Assembly: GCF_015207525.1 (NCBI RefSeq)
Contig: NZ_JADEWR010000013.1
Coordinates: forward strand, 1 to 41,804
Length of the DNA: 41,804 bases
Source: Nodosilinea sp. LEGE 06152
Lineage (GTDB): Bacteria; Cyanobacteriota; Cyanobacteriia; Phormidesmidales; Phormidesmidaceae
Direction of reading: 5' to 3'
Position 1 is the first letter of the stretch, and every line of letters begins with the position of its first letter. Both the position numbers and the translations under genes were made by a program. Positions 36,587-41,804 of this stretch are shown piece after piece. The notes under the pieces were generated by a model. That model saw only the letters and a program-made list of their open reading frames with translations. It had not been told where the DNA came from and searched no databases.

Positions 36587-38062
36587 CTACTTATGCCGTA
36601 TGTACTCATACAAATCGATGTAGGCCTGCCCAGGATGGTTCCAGGAAAAGTCGTACTGCATCCCCTGTTGAGCCAGCTGCTTAAAGGTATCGGGGGCGTG
36701 ATCCCAAACGTCAAAGGCGCGGTTCATGGCCGACTCTAGGGCCACATTATCGCTCTGGAAGAAGACAAAGCCATTGCGCCCCTCAGGCTCGTGCAGGGTG
36801 TCATAATCCCAGTCAAACACGGTGTTAACCAGGCCGCCCACGCCGCGCACAATCGGCACCGTGCCGTACTTAAGACCAATCATCTGAGTCAGACCACAGG
36901 GCTCGAAGTTGCTCGGCACCACAATCATGTCGGCCCCAGCATAGATCAAGTGGGCCAGCTCTTCGTTAAAGCTCAGCTCCAGGTGCACGTCGGGGTTGTC
37001 GTTGAGGAAGTTCTTTTCGTGCCAGAACCAGTCGTTAATGCCCTTTTCGGTAGCCGAGCCCAGCAGCACAAACTGCGCCCCCCGCGCCAGAGCGTGGTAG
37101 ATGGCGTGGTGAACCAGGTGCACCCCTTTTTGGTCATCGAGGCGACCAATGAAGGCAACCAGGGGCCGATCGCTCTGACGCAGCAGCAGGCGATCGCGCA
37201 GTTCTTTCTTATTCAGCGCCTTATCTTCAAATGTGGTGAGGCCGTAGTGGTGCGGAATGTAGCGATCGCGCTCTGGGTTCCACACCTCGTAGTCAATGCC
37301 GTTGAGAATGCCTGAAAACTTGTGCTCGTTGACGTGCAGCGTGTGGCCCAAACCAAAGCTCTCATTGCCGTACTGGGCCTCAATGGCGTGGTACGGCGAC
37401 ACCGTATTGACGTGGTTAGCGTAGGTAATACCCCCCTTCATGAAATTGATCGAAAAGGGGTTAAAGTTGTCGCGCAGGCGATCGTACTGGAAATAGTACT
37501 CAGGCCGATTAAGGCCCGTAGCCTGCAGGATTTCGGTACCGCCAAAGCCCTGGTGCTTAAAGTTGTGAATGGTGTACAGCGTGCGCTGAAACTCCATACC
37601 GTTGTACTTGTAGATCTCAAACAGCATGGCCGGAATTAGCCCCGTCTGCCAGTCGTGGCAGTGAATTACATCGGGGCGCTTATTGCTGCGCAGCAAAAAC
37701 TCCATCGCCGCCTTGCTAAAAAAGGCAAACCGCATCGGGTCGTCATCGCAGCCGTAGTAACAGCCCCGGTTAAAAAACATCTCCCACGACTTGGGCTCAA
37801 TAAAAAAGCACAACTGCCCATGTACCCACCCGCAGAGCACATCGCAGCGAATATCAGTGCCAAACCAAGGCACTACCAGATCGCAGTAGGCATCGTGCAG
37901 ACCCCAAATGTGGTCATAGCGCATGCAGTCATATTTAGGAAGGATGACCTCGACACAGTGGCCCCGGTTTTCTAACTCACGGCTGAGGCCGTAGACTACA
38001 TCGCCCAGCCCTCCAGCCTTAATGACAGGAGCACATTCCGAGGCAATCTGCACGATATACAT
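36587..38062 (-). CDS. glgA: Glycogen synthase, GlgA2-type
   Basis: 491 residues. The N-terminus MYIVQIASECAPVIKAGGLG carries the K-x-GGLGD nucleotide-sugar motif at 15-21. Further conserved blocks include DVIHCHDWQTGLIPAML, LNGIDYEVWNPERD, and NFEPCGLTQMIGLKYGT near the C-terminus. GT5 enzyme: transfers glucose from ADP-glucose to glycogen. Length and N-terminus resemble the second cyanobacterial isoform (GlgA2), not the classical GlgA1; this assignment is from memory. The upstream region holds an octamer-repeat locus. Confidence 0.95.
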   Translation of the reverse strand: MYIVQIASECAPVIKAGGLGDVVYGLSRELENRGHCVEVILPKYDCMRYDHIWGLHDAYCDLVVPWFGTDIRCDVLCGWVHGQLCFFIEPKSWEMFFNRGCYYGCDDDPMRFAFFSKAAMEFLLRSNKRPDVIHCHDWQTGLIPAMLFEIYKYNGMEFQRTLYTIHNFKHQGFGGTEILQATGLNRPEYYFQYDRLRDNFNPFSINFMKGGITYANHVNTVSPYHAIEAQYGNESFGLGHTLHVNEHKFSGILNGIDYEVWNPERDRYIPHHYGLTTFEDKALNKKELRDRLLLRQSDRPLVAFIGRLDDQKGVHLVHHAIYHALARGAQFVLLGSATEKGINDWFWHEKNFLNDNPDVHLELSFNEELAHLIYAGADMIVVPSNFEPCGLTQMIGLKYGTVPIVRGVGGLVNTVFDWDYDTLHEPEGRNGFVFFQSDNVALESAMNRAFDVWDHAPDTFKQLAQQGMQYDFSWNHPGQAYIDLYEYIRHK

Positions 38063-38428
38063 GGTGTCTCCCCGCTATCCCGTTATAAAAGTTCATTTTA
38101 ATGCCCCTATTCAATCAGGATGTTGGGGCAGAGGCAAGGGGCGGAGGGGGGAGATGGGGGAGGGAGGTGGGTAGGCGGGTGAATGGGTGGGCGGGTGGAT
38201 GGGTGGGCGGGTGGATGGGTAGGCGGGTGGGCAAGTAGGCGAGTAGGCGGGTGAATGGGTAGGCGGGTAGATGGGTAGGCGGGTGGGCGATATTAGTAGT
38301 CTTCTGCATCCTTAGATTGCAAGTTGGCAAAGCCGGTTCAAAAAATATGCAGAGATAGCTTCACTCACGCACCCACGTACCTACGCTCCCACACGCCTAC
38401 TCGCCTACGCTCCCACACTCCCACGCTC
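38063..38428. other. Intergenic region dominated by octamer arrays
   Basis: Apart from about 100 bp next to the glgA start, this gap consists of the repeat locus 38169-38434. An ORF of 71 residues on the minus strand (38115-38330, with HPPTHLPAYP) is simply the repeat translated. No other gene is visible. Confidence 0.7.
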
Positions 38429-38434
38429 CTACTC
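38169..38434. repeat. Inverted pair of 8-nt tandem repeat arrays (locus 2)
   Basis: Fifteen consecutive 8-nt units fill 38169-38288 in perfect register (GGGTAGGC, GGGTGAAT, GGGTGGGC, GGGTGGAT and close variants). After a 74-nt unique spacer, nine units on the opposite strand pattern fill 38363-38434 (ACTCACGC, ACCTACGC, TCCCACAC, GCCTACTC and others). The second array runs through the stop codon of the next gene (38429-38431). The arrangement matches locus 1 at 5970-6099. Confidence 0.9.
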
Positions 38435-38902
38435 ACTCCTCTCCCGCTCTGCCTTCAGTTGCTCCAGGGCTTGCCAGCGGGTTTCGAGTTCTTCGCGCTC
38501 CTGCTTGAGACTGCGCTCTAGTTCTTGAATCTCGTCGCGGCGGGCGGCGGTTTCGAGGGCGCGGCGATCGACCTCTTGGCTTTTGAGGGTAAGCGATTGC
38601 CGCCAGCGTTCGGCGCGCTCAATCTCCTGTTCTAGGGCTTCGGGGGTAACGCCGTAGGCCAGGTAGTGTTCGACCAGGTCTAGCACCCAGGAGGTAGCAT
38701 CTTGCACAGACACAATCTGGTTGAGGTTGTCGAGTTCGATTAGCACCAGATTGCCCTCCTGAAAGGCCAGCAGGCGCGTGGTTTCGACGATGCGCTCTAC
38801 CGACAGTAGTGTCCAGGTGGATTCAGAGGTCTGTTCGGCCAGCAGTAAAAGTTCTGCACCGCCCAGGAACGCCTTTTTTTGAACCTTGGCCAGGTATTGC
38901 AT
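38429..38902 (-). CDS. Coiled-coil protein, unknown function
   Basis: 157 residues. Residues 1-90 look globular (AFLGGAELLLLAEQTSESTW, then VLDLVEHYLAYGVTPEALEQ). Residues 90-157 are a charged coiled coil (EIQELERSLKQEREELETRW). I recall similar cyanobacterial proteins without a function. The last codons and the stop lie within the C-rich octamer array, so the C-terminus (ERERSE) may have been set by the repeat insertion. Confidence 0.75.
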   Translation of the reverse strand: MQYLAKVQKKAFLGGAELLLLAEQTSESTWTLLSVERIVETTRLLAFQEGNLVLIELDNLNQIVSVQDATSWVLDLVEHYLAYGVTPEALEQEIERAERWRQSLTLKSQEVDRRALETAARRDEIQELERSLKQEREELETRWQALEQLKAERERSE

Positions 38903-39336
38903 TAGCTGTCGAAATCCATACCCCTATGGCACGAGTATAGCTGGTGAACTCTAGATTTCAGAGTGCCCCCCCACTTGGGCCAGCAGGATACAGCGCTGGC
39001 CAGCTCACGCAGGATACAACCGATCGCGCGATCGCGCGAGATTGGAGGTGGCTAGCTGCTCTTCACCCCTTTAACATTTTTTTGTTCCGGCGTCTTGACG
39101 GGTGTGGCGGTTGCTGTACCGGGCCGCTGGCTACTGACCGTAAAACTACGGATTTGAGGCGCTTGCGGCGGTGCATTTTTTGTAAACAAATAGGTTATCC
39201 CGCCGATGCGACCACCCTTGTCGCTCATTAAAATCGAGTTACTATACAAAGCGTTATAGTTTTCAGGCATGTGATTCAGACGACGTTCTGCACGCCCTGG
39301 AAATAGCCACGGTTCGACCTATCAGAGTGCGTCACT
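38903..39336. other. Spacer with one doubtful small ORF
   Basis: A 72-residue minus-strand frame at 39052-39270 (starting MPENYNALYSNSILMSDKGG) has somewhat protein-like composition but no Shine-Dalgarno and no family I know. HIP1-like GATCGCGCGATCGCGCGA lies at about 39021-39038. Nothing else is evident. Confidence 0.4.
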
Positions 39337-39513
39337 ATGTCAAACCTTGAGCAGACTATCGAAAGAATGTTTGCGGCCCGCCGCCTAACTCGCAATGACC
39401 AGCAGCAGTTAATGGCCATGTTTTCCCAACGAGATCTGAGCCCCAACGATGCGGCCCTGATCAACCGAGTGTATGAGGCGCTAAGCCAGGGAAGACTGCG
39501 GGTGGTTGATTAA
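39337..39513 (+). CDS. Small helical protein, unknown function
   Basis: 58 residues, MSNLEQTIERMFAARRLTRN followed by DQQQLMAMFSQRDLSPNDAA and a helix ending LSQGRLRVVD. Short and strongly helical, like small cyanobacterial proteins that lack names. Found by direct reading. An imperfect hairpin follows at 39525-39560 (CTAGGGCT with AGCCCTAG), which supports a separate transcription unit. Confidence 0.65.
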   Translation: MSNLEQTIERMFAARRLTRNDQQQLMAMFSQRDLSPNDAALINRVYEALSQGRLRVVD

Positions 39514-39524
39514 CCGCACTGATT

Positions 39525-39560
39525 CTAGGGCTATCAGCAATTAATTGATAACAGCCCTAG
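39525..39560 (+). terminator. Imperfect hairpin after the 58-residue gene
   Basis: CTAGGGCT (39525-39532) pairs with AGCCCTAG (39553-39560), and ATCA/TGAT continue the stem after a small bulge. There is no T-run, so the efficiency is doubtful. Confidence 0.45.
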
Positions 39561-39739
39561 ACCCTATTGGATAGCGGCGCTGGCTTTGCTATTGATCTGA
39601 ACTTGTTTTCCCTCAGCGAGGAGAGTGCCTCAGGAGCGCTGCTTTTGCAGGTGAGGGTGTAGGAGCCGCAGCGGCCCAAGTCAGGTTGGGCAGGGCCAAT
39701 TCGAGTTAAGATCTCCACGACGTTAACTATTGTAGGGTC

Positions 39740-40312
39740 ATGGCAGACACTCCAAATACCTCCCCTGAGAAGCCGAAGAAGAAAATAATCACTGTGGGAG
39801 AAAAGAGCGGCGGTGAGCGCAGCACCGGAGAGCGCCGTGATGGCAACCGTGATGGCAACAAGGGCCGACGCGGAGGCCGGGGCCGCGATCGCGATGAGCG
39901 CGATCGTAAACCCGCGATTCCCCCCGCCCTGATGCGAGGCCCTAAGCCCAAGCCCAAGGCTGAAGAAGTGCCTGAGGAACCCGTGGTTGAAGAAGCCGTA
40001 GCTGAAGAAGCGGTGGCCGAAGAGGCCGTAGCTGCAGAAGCGGTGACTGGGGAACCCGTAGCTGCAGAAGTTGTAGCTGAAGAGTCCGTGCCTGAAGAAC
40101 CTGTAGCCAAACAGTCTGTCGCTGGGGAAGCTGTGGCTGAAGAGGCTGTCGTTGAAGAGCCCGTGGCTGGGGAAGCTGTGGCTGAAGAGGCCGTAGCTGA
40201 AGAAGCCGCCCCCGAAGGAGGTGAGGCTTCAGCCGAGGCACCCGCTACCGAACCTGTGGCTGAAGCCACCCCTGAAGCGGCTGACTCCGATACCGAAACC
40301 GCTTCAGCTTAA
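39740..40312 (+). CDS. Basic-N, acidic VAEEA-repeat low-complexity protein
   Basis: 190 residues. The N-terminal third is lysine-rich and then RG/RD-rich (KKKIITVGEKSGG, RRGGRGRDRDERDRK), which suggests nucleic-acid binding. After a PKPKPK linker, residues 75-165 are imperfect pentapeptides of the VAEEA/VAEEP type, encoded by a 15-nt tandem DNA repeat. The tail is acidic and Ala-rich. Expected to be intrinsically disordered. I cannot assign a family; an RNA- or ribosome-linked role is only a guess. Repeat number probably varies between strains. Confidence 0.7.
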   Translation: MADTPNTSPEKPKKKIITVGEKSGGERSTGERRDGNRDGNKGRRGGRGRDRDERDRKPAIPPALMRGPKPKPKAEEVPEEPVVEEAVAEEAVAEEAVAAEAVTGEPVAAEVVAEESVPEEPVAKQSVAGEAVAEEAVVEEPVAGEAVAEEAVAEEAAPEGGEASAEAPATEPVAEATPEAADSDTETASA

Positions 40313-40347
40313 TTACCCTCACTAGATTGCTTAGAAGCCCCGGTAGC

Positions 40348-40578
40348 CTAGTCTGCTGGGGCTTCTACTGATTCTAAATACTGGCTATCGACCAAAAACG
40401 CCCCTTTGTCGAACTTGATACCCCAGTAGCCACCGGGACGGCGGCTTTGAATAATCCCCTCGGCCCCTACGGGTAGGGTATCGGCGGGACGCAGCATGGG
40501 CATGGGGTCGGCGGTTTTGAAGTAGGGCGGCAGAGCTGTCAGGCGGACGCGATCGCCGACGGTGAATTCAGTTGTCAT
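40348..40578 (-). CDS. sipA: SipA, NblS-interacting regulator (DUF3148)
   Basis: 76 residues from ATG 40578, with GAGGT just upstream (spacing 5-6). The sequence TEFTVGDRVRLTALPPYFKT, then ADPMPMLRPADTLPVG and RRPGGYWGIKFDKGAFLVDS is the SipA/DUF3148 pattern, an SH3-like barrel. SipA binds the sensor kinase NblS (Hik33/DspA) and modulates its signalling to RpaB/NrrA-type responses to light and nutrient stress. It is a single gene here. Confidence 0.92.
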   Translation of the reverse strand: MTTEFTVGDRVRLTALPPYFKTADPMPMLRPADTLPVGAEGIIQSRRPGGYWGIKFDKGAFLVDSQYLESVEAPAD

Positions 40579-41005
40579 GGCAACCTCTGAAATAGGGCAG
40601 GACTCAATGATCAAAGCTCAGGCTGGGCCGCGATCAGGCTACATCCTCAGATACCTGACGGTTGAGCTAAAACACGCTCAGAGGAAGGTTGCGGAGCCTG
40701 GACTGTAGTCTAGTGTGCAATAACTATTGTTTAACGGGTCACCTCACATTCTGACCCTGCTGATTGTAGTCATCGCCTGTTCGCCCAGGCGTACCTTGGT
40801 GGGTACCCCGAAACTCCCGGACAGGCTCATGAGTAACCGTTTGCCACTGTCCTTTGGAGCACTTCATGACGATGGGTTGAGCGATAGGTTAGGTGAAATA
40901 CAGTGGAAGCTAATCGAGCTGCCGCTGTTGAGAATCGCTAACGCTGCACCCGATTGACTGATAGAGCACGCTAATGCCCATTAGCAACCTAAATGGAGGG
41001 CACCT
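40579..41005. promoter_or_regulatory. Divergent promoter region of sipA and the amidohydrolase gene
   Basis: No credible ORF. An AT-rich patch at about 40716-40736 (TGTGCAATAACTATTGTTTA) could hold a promoter. GTACC and GGTAC form a short inverted repeat at about 40792-40806, but with the wrong spacing for an NtcA box. GGAGGG lies shortly before the ATG at 41006. Confidence 0.4.
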
Positions 41006-41686
41006 ATGGGAATTTTTGTTGAAGCCGAGCCGTATGCCTACCCCTACAACGGGGACCTGCAACCCGAGAATACGGCACTGATCGTGATCGACATGCAAAC
41101 CGACTTCTGCGGTATCGGTGGCTATGTCGATAAGATGGGCTACGATCTATCGCTTACCCGCGCCCCAATTGAACCCATTGCCAAGCTGCTGGGGGTAATG
41201 CGCGATCGCGACTTCACCATTATCCACACCCGCGAGGGCCATCGCCCCGATCTGGCCGACCTACCGGAGAATAAACAGTGGCGATCGCGCCAGATCGGCG
41301 CGGGCATTGGCGACCCTGGCCCCTGCGGTCGCATTCTGGTGCGGGGCGAGCCCGGCTGGGAGATCATCCCCGAGCTGCAACCCCTACCCGGTGAGGTGGT
41401 GATCGACAAGCCCGGCAAGGGCTCGTTCTATGCCACCGACTTAGATTTAATCCTCACCCGCAAAGGCATTCGCAACATTATTCTGGCGGGCATTACCACC
41501 GATGTCTGCGTCCACACCACCATGCGCGACGCCAACGATCGCGGCTACGAGTGCCTGCTGCTTTCAGACTGCACGGGTGCCACCGATTATGGCAACCACC
41601 TGGCCGCGCTGAAAATGGTCAAAATGCAGGGCGGCGTGTTTGGCGCGGTGGCCCACTCCGAAGCGCTGATCGAGGCGCTGGTCTAG
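41006..41686 (+). CDS. Isochorismatase-fold amidohydrolase, biuret/triuret hydrolase-like
   Basis: 226 residues. The catalytic triad of cysteine hydrolases is visible: Asp29 (IVIDMQTDF), Lys135 (IDKPGKGSF) and Cys168 (TTDVCVHTT). The whole sequence follows Rhizobium BiuH as I remember it, with PYPYNG-like start ([15 protein letters not shown]), [14 protein letters not shown] and [14 protein letters not shown]. The three catalytic positions are offset uniformly by seven from BiuH 36/142/175. Such enzymes hydrolyse biuret to allophanate and ammonia; triuret is an alternative substrate. No cyanuric acid or allophanate hydrolase gene is visible in the window. Confidence 0.88.
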   Translation: MGIFVEAEPYAYPYNGDLQPENTALIVIDMQTDFCGIGGYVDKMGYDLSLTRAPIEPIAKLLGVMRDRDFTIIHTREGHRPDLADLPENKQWRSRQIGAGIGDPGPCGRILVRGEPGWEIIPELQPLPGEVVIDKPGKGSFYATDLDLILTRKGIRNIILAGITTDVCVHTTMRDANDRGYECLLLSDCTGATDYGNHLAALKMVKMQGGVFGAVAHSEALIEALV

Positions 41687-41723
41687 GCAGCGATATGTGA
41701 TCTGAGCTGAACCTTAGATAAAT

Positions 41724-41780
41724 GGTGGGCAATGCCCACCCTACGGCAGCCGTAGGGGCTTAGCAGTGCTAAGCCCCTAC
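41724..41780. repeat. Three palindromes in tandem with shared CTAC/GTAG junctions
   Basis: GGTGGGC-AAT-GCCCACC (41724-41740) is followed by CTACGGC-A-GCCGTAG (41741-41755). A third palindrome (41752-41780) has arms GTAGGGGCTTAGCA and its complement around G41766. The second and third share GTAG, so they cannot fold at the same time. They lie 37 bp after the amidohydrolase stop. Confidence 0.75.
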
Positions 41781-41804
41781 CCGTTCACCCCCTACCCATC
41801 CACC

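Noticed and set aside
38169..38288. CRISPR-like regular array
   Set aside because: The 8-nt units are contiguous with no spacers, and there are no cas genes nearby.
38115..38330. A 71-residue HPPTHLP-type ORF
   Set aside because: It is only the octamer array translated.
39305..39330. tRNA-like T-loop (GGTTCGACC)
   Set aside because: The flanking bases cannot form a T-stem and no acceptor or anticodon arm is present.
39727..40269. A 180-residue Ser/Ala/Thr frame on the minus strand
   Set aside because: It is the antisense reading of the VAEEA-encoding repeat and has no independent signals.
40792..40807. NtcA-type box before the biuret-hydrolase-like gene
   Set aside because: GTA and TAC are separated by 10 bases and not 8, and the site is about 200 bp upstream of the start codon.

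Overview
The window comes from a cyanobacterium, most likely a filamentous Leptolyngbya/Nodosilinea/Phormidium-type lineage. It has high GC and very many HIP1 octamers (GCGATCGC). Its gene families are typical of cyanobacteria: SipA, a GlgA2-type glycogen synthase, orthocaspase-like proteins, DUF4870 and DUF4126 proteins, and the bL32 protein. The genus is an inference. No rRNA, tRNA or CRISPR array was seen.

Layout. 1-480: the tail of an IS1-type transposase cut by the window edge, then a small cyanobacterial ORF flanked by two related palindromes. 484-8778: phosphoglucomutase, a two-domain GNAT acetyltransferase, 3-methyladenine DNA glycosylase head to head with a tiny membrane protein gene, a beta-CASP-like hydrolase, a PPC-domain protein, a UPF0175/DUF3368 toxin-antitoxin pair, and the yjbQ-era pair. 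8937-15193: a small regulator-like protein, a gene-poor kilobase, thioredoxin, two exported proteins, a DUF4870 membrane protein, rpmF and an exported protein. 15387-24075: a caspase-fold protein with a Tyr/Asn pseudo-active site, a DUF427 protein, a Pro-rich protein, glyS-murD, and a class III adenylate cyclase with a degenerate receiver. 24390-33470: a CPBP protease, a terminator-bearing spacer that may encode a small RNA, an acyltransferase, a short-chain dehydrogenase, a DUF4126 protein, an animal-type alpha-amylase, an MMPL transporter and a small coiled-coil protein. 33715-41686: a propeller-transglutaminase protein, a TPR protein, glgA, several small proteins, a VAEEA-repeat protein, sipA and a biuret-hydrolase-like amidohydrolase.

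How genes fit together. Mostly this is core chromosome with short operons (yjbQ-era, glyS-murD, UPF0175-DUF3368). Three glycogen/starch enzymes (phosphoglucomutase, GlgA, alpha-amylase) lie in the window but are not an operon. No defence island, prophage or biosynthetic cluster is visible.

The least explained content is between genes. Two loci (5970-6099 and 38169-38434) carry tandem degenerate 8-nt repeats arranged as a G-rich array, a spacer, and a C-rich array, so they are inverted relative to each other. A third, decayed locus lies at about 33471-33650. There are also several families of palindromes whose stems differ by compensated substitutions while the 3' flank is kept.
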